This document shows, piece by piece, positions 1 through 7,398 of a DNA stretch of 38,329 nt; positions within the stretch are counted from its first letter, which is position 1; each line of letters starts with the position of its first letter. This DNA is from Desulfotomaculum sp. Its GTDB lineage: Bacteria > Bacillota > Desulfotomaculia > Desulfotomaculales > Nap2-2B. A program made the position numbers and the translations under genes. The stretch is taken from NCBI GenBank assembly GCA_003485325.1, contig DMZI01000077.1, forward strand, positions 1 through 38,329, read 5' to 3'. Below the pieces are notes generated by a model that saw only the letters and a program-made list of their open reading frames with translations, made no database searches and was not told the origin of the DNA.

Positions 1-135
1 GGCATGCCTATCCACTGGGGTTATGCTGGCCTGGCTCCCGGAGCCTCAGTTAATGATTTAACACCCTATATTGGTGATGCAAATACAAATATCCCGGAAT
101 ATAAAGCCTTCCTTTGCAATATAAGAAAGGCATAG
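1..135 (+). CDS. Formate dehydrogenase alpha subunit, C-terminal end (partial)
   Basis: Frame 1 is open from the first base to a TAG at 133-135 and encodes 44 residues starting GMPIHWGYAGLAPGASVNDL and ending PEYKAFLCNIRKA. The HWG, GA..N.LT and IPEYKA pattern is the usual tail of the molybdopterin-dinucleotide-binding domain of formate dehydrogenase alpha subunits (FdhA/FdhF type). The catalytic residue, Sec or Cys, lies outside the window. The gene points toward hdrA, which fits a formate dehydrogenase that exchanges electrons with an HdrA-MvhD module, although 447 nt separate the two genes. Other molybdopterin oxidoreductases share this fold, so the substrate is inferred. Confidence 0.75.
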   Translation, partial: GMPIHWGYAGLAPGASVNDLTPYIGDANTNIPEYKAFLCNIRKA

Positions 136-582
136 TTGTGGAACGAAGATAATCATACTTTTCGATTAAACTCTTCAGCCCTTGTTCTCGCCATAAAGCG
201 AGCCCAAGGGCCTTATTCACCTGCGGGGTCCTGGACAGAAGCCTGTATTCCAATCATACAAAGGAAAATTAATAGCTTAAACAATTAGCTATAAATATAT
301 TCAATTACTATAATAAAGGATCGCAATGCTTAAATGAAGAATAATAATTAGAGTTCAAGCAGGAATTAAAACTTGTATAGGGGGTTCTCTATGTAGAAAA
401 ATATTTAAATTAGCGCCGTTTTTCTTGTTCTTGTTTCCGAGCGTCTTCCTGGGTGTTATGCGCGTGCAGCCGCCTTTTGGTGTGTTTCTACCCGGAACGG
501 TTTGGTTGCCCTGCAAAATAAGCGAGTCTGGCATAACCGGCCCGGATATTACGGACATAATAAAATCTCGAGGTGATAGAAA
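136..582. other. Intergenic region between fdhA tail and hdrA
   Basis: The first half (about 240-420) is AT-rich and the second half (about 430-570) is more GC-rich. I see no gene with a ribosome site. Small open frames here have no recognisable domain. An AGGTG ribosome site at 571-575 serves the GTG start of hdrA. I see no clear riboswitch or terminator. Confidence 0.5.
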
Positions 583-3500
583 GTGGAAAAAGAACAGATT
601 GAACAGCTTCGCAAGCTCCTCCCGGACAGCAACTTCGGAGATGTAATGGTTGTAGGCGGAGGCATCAGCGGTATACAGGCCTCTCTCGATCTTGCCACTG
701 TTGGTTTTAAGGTTTACCTGGTTGATTCAGCGCCGACCATCGGCGGCCACATGGCCCAGCTAGACAAGACCTTTCCCAGCAACGACTGCTCCATGTGCAT
801 CGAATCTCCCAAGTTCGTTGAATGCAACAGGCACCCGAATATAGAGATCCTGACCTATACAGAAGTAGATAGCGTAGAAGGGGAACCGGGAGATTTCAAG
901 GTAACGCTGTTAAAAAAACCCAGATATGTATTGGAGGACAAATGCACGGGCTGCACTGTCTGTGTAGAGTACTGCCCGGTAGTGTACCCTGATAAATTCA
1001 ACCAGGAAATATCGAAAAACAAAGCCATCCATATATACTTTGCCCAGGCAATTCCCCTTAAGCCTTATATAGATGAGAGCTGTCTTTACCTTAAAGAAGG
1101 CAAATGTACTATTTGCCAGGGGGTCTGTCAGAATGACGCCATAGATTTAAAACAAAAACCGGAGAAGGTAGTAATAAAAGTAGGTGCTGTAATTCTGGCG
1201 CCCGGCTATGAACCGTTTGATCCCAAATTGAGAGAGGAGTACAGGTACGGAGAGTTTGAGAATGTCGTAACAAGCATGGATTACGAGAGGTTGTTATGCG
1301 CTACCGGACCATACGAAGGCGAGATACTGCGCGCTTCAGACAAAAAGCATCCCCATAAAATAGCCTGGGTCCACTGCGTCGGTTCCAGGCAGGTTCTTCC
1401 CGGCGGGAACAGCTATTGCTCCGCTGTATGCTGCACCTATACTCAGAAACAGGTAATTCTGACCAAAGACCACGACGCCGAGGCCCAGTGTTTTATATTT
1501 CATAATGATGTCCGTTCCTATGGCAAAGATTTCGAACGATTCTACCAGAGAGCGGAAAATCTTCCCGGGATCCATTTTATCAGAAGCTATATAACGATAG
1601 TAAAAGAGGATCCGGAAACCAAGAATGTAACCATAAGGTATTCCACAACTAACGATGGAATAAAAGAGGAAGAATTCGATATTGTGGTCTTATCCGTCGG
1701 GTTAACGCCTCCCCGCAATTTCGAAAGCCTTGCGGAAAAATTCGGCATTGAACTTGAGTCCCACGGATTCTGTGAAGTGAATCCTTTCAATCCTATGGAA
1801 ACCTCCCGCCCGGGAATTTTTATAAGCGGCGCCTTCCAGGGTCCCATCGACATCCCCGAGTCGGTTTTCAGCGCCAGCGGCGCCGGTTCGCAGGTTGGCG
1901 AACTCCTTAACTTCAGAAGGGGAAATCTTGCCAAAGAAAGAATCTATCCGCCGGAAAAAGATGTCTCTCAAGAAGAACCCAAAGTGGGTGTCTATGTGTG
2001 TCATTGCGGCGCCAATATCGGAAGGATAGTAAATGTTCCTTCAACAGTTGAATATGCTTTGACACTGCCCAATGTTATCCACGCTGAGGAAAACCTCTTT
2101 ATCTGTTCCACTGAAGCCGCCGCGATGTTAGCGAAAGACATCCGGGAAAGAGGGCTCAACCGGGTAATCGTCGCCGCCTGTACTCCAAGGACGCACGAGC
2201 CTCTGTTCCGGGACACTCTCCGGGAGGCGGGAATTAATCAGTATTACTACGAAATGGCAAATATCAGAGAACATTGCTCCTGGGTCCACTCCAAGGAAAA
2301 GGAGGAAGCCACACGGAAAGCACAGGATATAATACGGATGGCGGCAGCAAGGGCCTGCCACCTGGAACCCCTGCAGGAATTTGATCTGCCTGTCGACAAG
2401 AGAGCTTTGGTAGTCGGAGGGGGCGTAGCCGGCATGACCTGCGCTCTCTCCATAGCCAATCAGGGACATGAGGTATACCTGGTGGAAAAGAATACAGAAC
2501 TTGGGGGAATAGCGCGAAAACTGCATTATACATTAGAAGGTTTGGATGTACAGGCTTATTTGAGTGACCTTATAAAAAAGGTATACCAACACCCCTTATT
2601 GCATGTATATACTAATGCGACCATCACCGAGGCCAGCGGCTATGTGGGGAATTTCGTAACCAGGGTTAAATCCGATAGGGGATTAACGGAAATCAACCAT
2701 GGCGCCACCGTCATCGCTACAGGCGCTGACGTATATAAACCCACCGAGTACCTTTATGGAGAAGATGACAGGGTTATGACTAATCTTGAGCTGGAGGAAC
2801 AGGTTGCCAGGAAAGATGAAAGGGTGGTTAGCGCCGAAAGCATGGTGATGATCCAGTGCGTGGGCTGCAGAAACGAGGACAGAAATTACTGCAGCAGGAT
2901 ATGCTGCAGCCAATCTGTAAAGAACGCCTTGAAGCTGAAAGAACTAAATCCCTGCATGGATATATACATCCTCTTCCGGGACATGAGAACATATGGGTTC
3001 AAAGAGGATTATTACAGGGAAGCGGCAGGTAAAGACGTAAGGTTCATCCGCTATGAACCGCAGGATAAACCCGTGGTAGAAGCTGTCAAGGAAGGCGGCA
3101 AGAGCATTTTAAGGGTTACCGTAACAGATTATGTTTTGGGTAAGAAACTTGAACTGGACGCCGATTTGATTGCTCTGGCTGCCGCTGTTGTTCCAGCCGA
3201 AGACAGAAAGGAAGTAGCCGGATTATTCAAGGTAACTTTGAGCCCGGATGAATTCTTCCAGGAAGCCCATGTCAAGTTAAGGCCTGTTGACTTCGGGGCG
3301 GAAGGAATTTTCCTCTGCGGGTTAGCTCACTATCCCAAGCTTATGCCGGAATCAATAAGCCAGGCTTATGGGGCTGCCGGCCGGGCCTTAACGCTTCTCT
3401 CACACGACACAGTTACAGCCTCGGGATCTGTCTGCGAGGTGGATGAGGATAAATGTATTTCGTGTGGGGCATGTATCATGGCGTGTACATACGGCGCAAT

Positions 3501-3696
3501 AGATTTTTATGAGACGCCGCGGGGCAGAAAAGCCAGGGTCAATGCAGTACTTTGCAAAGGAGACGGCCTGTGCAACACGAAGTGCGCAACAGGAGCTATT
3601 TCTCTCAAGCACTATACTGATGAAGAACTCTTCAGCCAAATTCTTGCTGCGGCTGCAAATAAAGAGACCACACAACAAAGCGAGACTGAGGCTTGA
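583..3696 (+). CDS. hdrA: HdrA-like heterodisulfide reductase flavin subunit, large two-FAD-domain form
   Basis: This is a cytoplasmic iron-sulfur flavoprotein of 1037 residues. HdrA family members route, and in some complexes bifurcate, electrons between hydrogenase or formate dehydrogenase, ferredoxin and a disulfide or other acceptor. It is about 1.5 times the size of the methanogen core protein. An N-terminal FAD domain (VGGGISG, about 24-30) is followed by the TFPSNDCSMC motif (63-72) and two Cys clusters (121-131 and 167-182). The classical HdrA core starts near 467 with VGVYVCHCG, continues with a second FAD motif (VVGGGVAGM, about 609) and CVGCRN...YCSRICC (about 758-775), and ends with a two-cluster ferredoxin domain (about 955-1000). 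I count about 40 Cys. There is no in-frame TGA, so Cys stands where some homologues use Sec. The start is GTG after AGGTG. mvhD follows 50 nt downstream; no hdrB or hdrC is present. Confidence 0.95.
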   Translation: MEKEQIEQLRKLLPDSNFGDVMVVGGGISGIQASLDLATVGFKVYLVDSAPTIGGHMAQLDKTFPSNDCSMCIESPKFVECNRHPNIEILTYTEVDSVEGEPGDFKVTLLKKPRYVLEDKCTGCTVCVEYCPVVYPDKFNQEISKNKAIHIYFAQAIPLKPYIDESCLYLKEGKCTICQGVCQNDAIDLKQKPEKVVIKVGAVILAPGYEPFDPKLREEYRYGEFENVVTSMDYERLLCATGPYEGEILRASDKKHPHKIAWVHCVGSRQVLPGGNSYCSAVCCTYTQKQVILTKDHDAEAQCFIFHNDVRSYGKDFERFYQRAENLPGIHFIRSYITIVKEDPETKNVTIRYSTTNDGIKEEEFDIVVLSVGLTPPRNFESLAEKFGIELESHGFCEVNPFNPMETSRPGIFISGAFQGPIDIPESVFSASGAGSQVGELLNFRRGNLAKERIYPPEKDVSQEEPKVGVYVCHCGANIGRIVNVPSTVEYALTLPNVIHAEENLFICSTEAAAMLAKDIRERGLNRVIVAACTPRTHEPLFRDTLREAGINQYYYEMANIREHCSWVHSKEKEEATRKAQDIIRMAAARACHLEPLQEFDLPVDKRALVVGGGVAGMTCALSIANQGHEVYLVEKNTELGGIARKLHYTLEGLDVQAYLSDLIKKVYQHPLLHVYTNATITEASGYVGNFVTRVKSDRGLTEINHGATVIATGADVYKPTEYLYGEDDRVMTNLELEEQVARKDERVVSAESMVMIQCVGCRNEDRNYCSRICCSQSVKNALKLKELNPCMDIYILFRDMRTYGFKEDYYREAAGKDVRFIRYEPQDKPVVEAVKEGGKSILRVTVTDYVLGKKLELDADLIALAAAVVPAEDRKEVAGLFKVTLSPDEFFQEAHVKLRPVDFGAEGIFLCGLAHYPKLMPESISQAYGAAGRALTLLSHDTVTASGSVCEVDEDKCISCGACIMACTYGAIDFYETPRGRKARVNAVLCKGDGLCNTKCATGAISLKHYTDEELFSQILAAAANKETTQQSETEA

Positions 3697-3746
3697 AATA
3701 ATTAGACAGAGCAGTGAATTAAAGAAAATCAAGGAGATGGGGAAGA

Positions 3747-4514
3747 ATGGGTTCGGGATCTAAAGTAAGACCAAAGATACTGGGTTTTGTATGCAATTGG
3801 TGCTGCTACGGAGGGGCGGACCTTTGTGGAGTCTCCCGTTTTCAGTACCCCCCTTATATAAGGCTGATCAGGGTGATGTGCTCGGCCAGAGTCGACATGG
3901 CGCATGTATTCCTGGCTTTATCAACCGGACAGGACGGGGTGTTTATCGGCGGTTGTCACCTCAACGACTGCCATTATATTACAAACGGGAATTATGATGC
4001 TTTTAGCATGGTATCCATTTGTAACAAAATACTGGGACACATAGGGGTAAACCCCGATAGGCTGAGACTCGAATGGGTATCCGCGGGTGAAGGGATTCGT
4101 TTCGCCAATATTATGAACGAATTCGGCGCGCAAATAGCAAAGCTCGGGCCTCTCGGTCAAAGTGAAGGAATAGACGAACAGGTATTGAAATTCAGGCTTG
4201 AAGCTGCGGCAAAGCTTGTTCCCTACATCAAGCTGGTGCAGACGGAAAGGATGAGTGTGCCTGTAAGAACGGAAGAAGAGTATCACAAGTTTTTCACCAG
4301 TGAGGAGTTCAACAGGTTGTTTGAGGAAACAATTGCGGAGAAATTGGCCATAGGCCAAATTATCGCTCTCTTGCAGAAGGGGCCTCTTGCAACACCGGAG
4401 ATTTCCGAAGCTTTAGGCCTGACCCCGTCCGAGGTATCAAGGTTTTTGATCAGTTCGTCAAGACAAAAGTTTGTCAGGTACGATGAAGGCCTAAAGCGCT
4501 ATGCCCTGGCATAG
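3747..4514 (+). CDS. mvhD: MvhD-like hydrogenase/Hdr iron-sulfur (delta) subunit with C-terminal helix-turn-helix extension
   Basis: The 255-residue product carries the MvhD/FrhD-type [2Fe-2S] domain that passes electrons between a hydrogenase or formate dehydrogenase and HdrA. Cys16, Cys19, Cys20 and Cys27 lie in FVCNWCCYGGADLCG; further Cys are at 45, 70 and 75 (GGCHLNDCHY). Relatives of this domain use selenocysteine at some such positions; here all are Cys codons. Classical MvhD is about 140 residues. The extra part includes a helical linker (about 140-195) and a winged-helix-like segment (about 195-255, KGPLATPEISEALGLTPSEV) seen in the longer bacterial forms. The ribosome site AAGGAGATGGGG precedes the ATG. 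It is almost certainly co-transcribed with hdrA, and the tRNA gene begins 43 nt after its stop. Confidence 0.92.
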   Translation: MGSGSKVRPKILGFVCNWCCYGGADLCGVSRFQYPPYIRLIRVMCSARVDMAHVFLALSTGQDGVFIGGCHLNDCHYITNGNYDAFSMVSICNKILGHIGVNPDRLRLEWVSAGEGIRFANIMNEFGAQIAKLGPLGQSEGIDEQVLKFRLEAAAKLVPYIKLVQTERMSVPVRTEEEYHKFFTSEEFNRLFEETIAEKLAIGQIIALLQKGPLATPEISEALGLTPSEVSRFLISSSRQKFVRYDEGLKRYALA

Positions 4515-4557
4515 ATTAAGAGAAGGCTGTGGAAAAGATGTAGAGCAGAGGGAAAAA

Positions 4558-4652
4558 GGGGAGAACAGGACTGGTGTCCTCCACGGGTTGCAACCCCGTT
4601 GGCCTGTTCTAATAAAATGGGGGTCCGGTTCGATTCCGACTTCTCCCCTCCA
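4558..4652 (+). tRNA. tRNA-Cys (GCA anticodon) with a selenocysteine-tRNA-like body
   Basis: The gene is 95 nt including the encoded CCA (4650-4652). The acceptor stem has 8 bp (4558-4565 with 4641-4648) and the discriminator is T4649, the U73 expected for Cys. The D arm has a 5-bp stem (4567-4571 with 4576-4580) and a 4-nt TGGT loop, as in tRNA-Sec. The anticodon stem 4583-4587/4595-4599 encloses TTGCAAC, so the anticodon is GCA at 4590-4592. A long, weakly paired variable region (about 4600-4622) follows. The T stem (4623-4628 with 4636-4640) contains one bulged C at 4625; the T loop is TTCGATT. Length, acceptor stem and D arm are Sec-like, but anticodon and discriminator are Cys-like. Minor tRNA-Cys species with a modified 8/4 fold and one bulge have been described (Mukai and colleagues). 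It is probably transcribed with hdrA-mvhD. Confidence 0.88.
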
Positions 4653-4712
4653 ATTCATGTTAGAATCAATCGGATAACATTAAATTTAAAGCTAAAGAAA
4701 GAAGTAATAATT

Positions 4713-4787
4713 CCGGACAGCAACTCCGGATGTAAAAAGTTTGTCAGGTACAATGAAGGGCCTGAAGCGCTACGCTCTGGCGTAAAG
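4713..4787 (+). pseudogene. Scar of a second hdrA-mvhD copy (hdrA 5' piece joined to mvhD 3' end)
   Basis: Bases 4713-4731 (CCGGACAGCAACTCCGGA) nearly repeat hdrA codons 15-20 (PDSNFG, about 623-640). Immediately after, 4731-4787 repeats the last 17 or so codons of mvhD (4461-4514, KFVRYDEGLKRYALA) with several transitions and one inserted G that shifts the frame, ending in TAA. The order, hdrA start then mvhD end, is what a large internal deletion in a second hdrA-mvhD copy would leave. The hdrA match is short, so that half is less certain than the mvhD half. Confidence 0.65.
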
Positions 4788-4815
4788 CCGGCAGACACTT
4801 ATACCAGGATTGCAC

Positions 4816-4843
4816 ATGACATTGATCTTTTTTATGCTATAAT
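4816..4843 (+). promoter_or_regulatory. Predicted sigma-A promoter for the pabBC transcript
   Basis: ATGACA at 4816-4821 and a perfect TATAAT at 4838-4843 are separated by 16 nt. Transcription would start near 4850, about 127 nt upstream of pabB, leaving room for the leader and terminator described next. Confidence 0.6.
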
Positions 4844-4849
4844 TGAAAA

Positions 4850-4925
4850 TAAGTAAATAAGAAGAGAACAGTACAGTCTGCAGACGAGATGAGTTTGAAG
4901 AGACGACTCGGAGTATTGGGGTGAG
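4850..4925 (+). promoter_or_regulatory. Structured leader upstream of pabB, possible attenuator or riboswitch domain
   Basis: Between the predicted start site and an intrinsic terminator lies a leader rich in self-complementary words: GTCTGCAGAC (4877-4886) and a GAGT...ACTC pairing around 4893-4914. It is not a T-box (no AGGGTGG-type sequence), and I could not match it to a ZTP or THF riboswitch. Promoter, leader, terminator and gene in this order suggest termination control of pabBC, but the ligand or factor is unknown. Confidence 0.4.
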
Positions 4926-4955
4926 GACCAGCATAGCTGGTCTTTTTTATTTTTA
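4926..4955 (+). terminator. Intrinsic terminator in the pabB leader
   Basis: A perfect 7-bp stem, GACCAGC-ATA-GCTGGTC (4926-4942), is followed directly by TTTTTT and a further T-rich run. It lies 22 nt upstream of the pabB ATG, so it either attenuates pabB or terminates transcripts from the tRNA side. Confidence 0.85.
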
Positions 4956-4976
4956 GGCCTAAAAAGAGGTAAAAAT

Positions 4977-6479
4977 ATGAATAATATTCCATTAATAGAA
5001 AGACTTAAATTAACCACTGACTTCTTTCCATTATATGAAAATTTAATTCATTTACCGAACTCTTTTCTTTTAGAAAGCAGTCTTATGATCAATGGAATAG
5101 GCAGATATTCATTTTTAGGAGCAGATCCATTTCTAATATTCCGCTCCAAAAATTATTGCATTCAGCTGATCAGCAAACAAAAAAATGTTACGTTAACTGG
5201 AAATCCCTTCTCCAAACTAAAGGAATTATTAAATGTATACCGGATTGAAAAATCTGATTTACAATTTCCTTTTTGCGGCGGGGCAGTGGGTTTTTTTAGT
5301 TATGACCTGGGACGCCTATTAGAAAAGATACCCGCACAGGCAAATGATGATTTGGGTTTGCCGGACACATGCCTGGGTTTTTATGACTTAATAATCATGG
5401 TGGATCATTTTACCCGGGAAGTATATATTATTTCTACAGGGCTTCCCGAAACAGACCCCGATAGGGCTTATCAATATGCTGAGAAGCGTTTGCGTGTTAT
5501 CCGTAACATTTCAATCAAATATTTGCCGCAGCTGAATGAATGTCCGGAAAGAAGGATGAAAGGCGGTTTTTCCGGAAGAAGTTTAACATGGGATACTGTT
5601 TTTGGCGCATCTGAACCAGGTAATACTGGTACAAACAAAATATCATGCCACTTTGATAGGAACAGCTATTGCAATAATGTACGAAAAGCGAAAGAATATA
5701 TCAGAAAAGGTGATCTGTATCAGGTCAACCTCTCACAGCGTTTTTCTCTTCCTTTGACGATGGAACCGTGGATGCTATATCGCCGCCTGCGTTCAATAAA
5801 TCCGGCGCCTATGGCGGCCTACTTAAATTTTGGCAATATCCAGGTAATCAGCGCCTCACCGGAACGTTTCCTGAAAGTTGCCGACAGGCAGGTGGAAACA
5901 AGGCCTATTAAAGGCACCCGCCCTCGCGGTAAAGACATAAGCACGGACCAATGCTTGCGGGATGAACTGTGGAACAGTAAAAAAGACAGGGCCGAGCTGG
6001 TTATGATTGTTGATCTGGAGCGGAATGATTTAGGCCGGGTATGCAAGATTGGTTCGGTACAGGCACAGGAGCTGTTCAGATTGGATGAATACGCGACAGT
6101 ATTTCACCTGTCCTCAATAATAACCGGGAAACTGCCGGTAGATAAGGACGTTGTTGACCTCTTAAAAGCTGTCTTTCCAGGAGGTTCCATTACCGGCGCT
6201 CCAAAAATAAGGGCGATGGAGATTATTGAAGAACTGGAACCCGTAAGAAGGGGAATCTATACGGGCGCAATCGGATACTTAAGCTTCAACGGCAATGCGG
6301 ACTTAAATATTGCAATCAGAACAATAATTGTTAAAGATGGGCAGGCTTATTTTCAGGTTGGGGGAGGAATCACCGCTGATTCCGACCCTCTCGCAGAGTA
6401 CCAGGAAACACTTGATAAAGCCCTGGCTCTGATGATGGCGTTGGGACTTGACGGCAAGCCGGGCCATGAAAGGCTGTAA
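4977..6479 (+). CDS. pabB: Aminodeoxychorismate synthase component I (PabB)
   Basis: This 500-residue enzyme converts chorismate to 4-amino-4-deoxychorismate, using ammonia from a PabA/TrpG glutaminase, for p-aminobenzoate and folate synthesis. It has the anthranilate synthase I N-terminal domain (about 1-150) and the chorismate-binding domain (about 225-490). The motif PIKGTRPRG near 310-318 carries the Lys typical of PabB, where TrpE has Ala. Other family motifs are DLERNDLGRV, GGSITGAPKIRAMEII and a C-terminal GGGITADSDPLAEYQET. The ATG follows AAAAAGAGGT. pabC starts 6 nt after the stop. No pabA is seen, so the glutaminase is probably TrpG encoded elsewhere. Confidence 0.95.
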   Translation: MNNIPLIERLKLTTDFFPLYENLIHLPNSFLLESSLMINGIGRYSFLGADPFLIFRSKNYCIQLISKQKNVTLTGNPFSKLKELLNVYRIEKSDLQFPFCGGAVGFFSYDLGRLLEKIPAQANDDLGLPDTCLGFYDLIIMVDHFTREVYIISTGLPETDPDRAYQYAEKRLRVIRNISIKYLPQLNECPERRMKGGFSGRSLTWDTVFGASEPGNTGTNKISCHFDRNSYCNNVRKAKEYIRKGDLYQVNLSQRFSLPLTMEPWMLYRRLRSINPAPMAAYLNFGNIQVISASPERFLKVADRQVETRPIKGTRPRGKDISTDQCLRDELWNSKKDRAELVMIVDLERNDLGRVCKIGSVQAQELFRLDEYATVFHLSSIITGKLPVDKDVVDLLKAVFPGGSITGAPKIRAMEIIEELEPVRRGIYTGAIGYLSFNGNADLNIAIRTIIVKDGQAYFQVGGGITADSDPLAEYQETLDKALALMMALGLDGKPGHERL

Positions 6480-6485
6480 TAATCA

Positions 6486-7316
6486 ATGAATACAGTTTGT
6501 GTTAACGGCAGTTTTTTAGGTTCTGATCAGCCGGCGATTAACCCTTTAAACCAGGGTTTGTTATACGGATTTGGATTATTTGAAACTATTTTAGTCAAAG
6601 AAGGTTATCCTTCATTAATCCAGCATCACTTTAACCGTTTATTTTCCTCCGCTAAAAAGATAGGCCTTACAATTCCTTTTTCAATTAGCGAACTTTTATG
6701 GTTAGTAGAACAAACTATAAATAAGAACAATATCAATACCGGCTCAATCCGCCTGACCATTACCGCCGGCAGCGATAAATCAGCAGCCTCAACTGCGCCA
6801 ACCCTGATAATTTTTGGCCGGCAGCCTTTGGCCTATACGCACGATCACTATAAGCAAGGTATGACCGCAGGCTTTGCAGACATTAAAAGAAACGAACATT
6901 CTCCTTTAGTCAGGCTGAAAACAATAAACTATCTGGAAAATCTATTGGCCAAAAGGTATGCGCAAACCCGGGGCTGGGATGAAGCTTTATTTTTTAATAC
7001 TTCCGGCAATCTTGCGGAAGGCTCGACGAGTAATATTTTTTTAGTCAAGAATGGCAAGGTAATTACTCCTAACCGGGAACAGGGACTTTTGCCCGGGATT
7101 ATTCGACACATTGTAATGGAAAAATGCATTGCCCTGGGTATTCCTGCTGAAGAAAGGATAATTTCAGAAAAGGAAGTCTGGGAGGCCGATGAATGCTTTC
7201 TTACTAACTCACTTATGGGCGTTATGCCCCTAGTAAAGATAAACGGGAATAAAATCAGCGACGGCAGGCCGGGAATAATTTCCCGGAAACTTAACAGCGA
7301 ACTCAATATAAGTTAG
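6486..7316 (+). CDS. pabC: Aminodeoxychorismate lyase (PabC), fold-type IV PLP enzyme
   Basis: The product has 276 residues. PabC releases pyruvate from aminodeoxychorismate to give p-aminobenzoate. The start VNGSFLGSDQPAINPLNQGL is typical of the branched-chain aminotransferase/ADC-lyase family. The PLP lysine is most likely in RLKTINYLENL (about 145), and the phosphate-binding region is NLAEGSTSNIFLVKNG (about 178). D-amino-acid and branched-chain aminotransferases share this fold; the tight link to pabB (6-nt gap) supports the lyase call. A terminator follows. Confidence 0.9.
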   Translation: MNTVCVNGSFLGSDQPAINPLNQGLLYGFGLFETILVKEGYPSLIQHHFNRLFSSAKKIGLTIPFSISELLWLVEQTINKNNINTGSIRLTITAGSDKSAASTAPTLIIFGRQPLAYTHDHYKQGMTAGFADIKRNEHSPLVRLKTINYLENLLAKRYAQTRGWDEALFFNTSGNLAEGSTSNIFLVKNGKVITPNREQGLLPGIIRHIVMEKCIALGIPAEERIISEKEVWEADECFLTNSLMGVMPLVKINGNKISDGRPGIISRKLNSELNIS

Positions 7317-7338
7317 AAATAACATTCAAGCTGGCATT

Positions 7339-7383
7339 GCAAAAAAAGGAGGTGCGGTTTAAGGACAGGCGCCTCCTTTTTGC
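7339..7383. terminator. Bidirectional intrinsic terminator between pabC and the LysM gene
   Basis: The hairpin GCAAAAAAAGGAGGTGC ... GCGCCTCCTTTTTGC has A- and T-runs on both sides of a GC-rich core. It sits between two convergent genes and can serve both strands. Confidence 0.85.
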
Positions 7384-7398
7384 ACAATAAAGCAGCCT

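Noticed and set aside
583..4514. Selenoprotein versions of HdrA or MvhD
   Set aside because: No in-frame TGA exists before the normal stops; the Sec-associated positions are Cys codons.
4558..4652. Canonical selenocysteine tRNA
   Set aside because: The anticodon loop TTGCAAC clearly gives GCA, not TCA, and the discriminator is U, not G.
4850..4976. T-box or known folate riboswitch upstream of pabB
   Set aside because: There is no AGGGTGG-type T-box sequence, and I could not match the leader to THF or ZTP riboswitch consensus elements.
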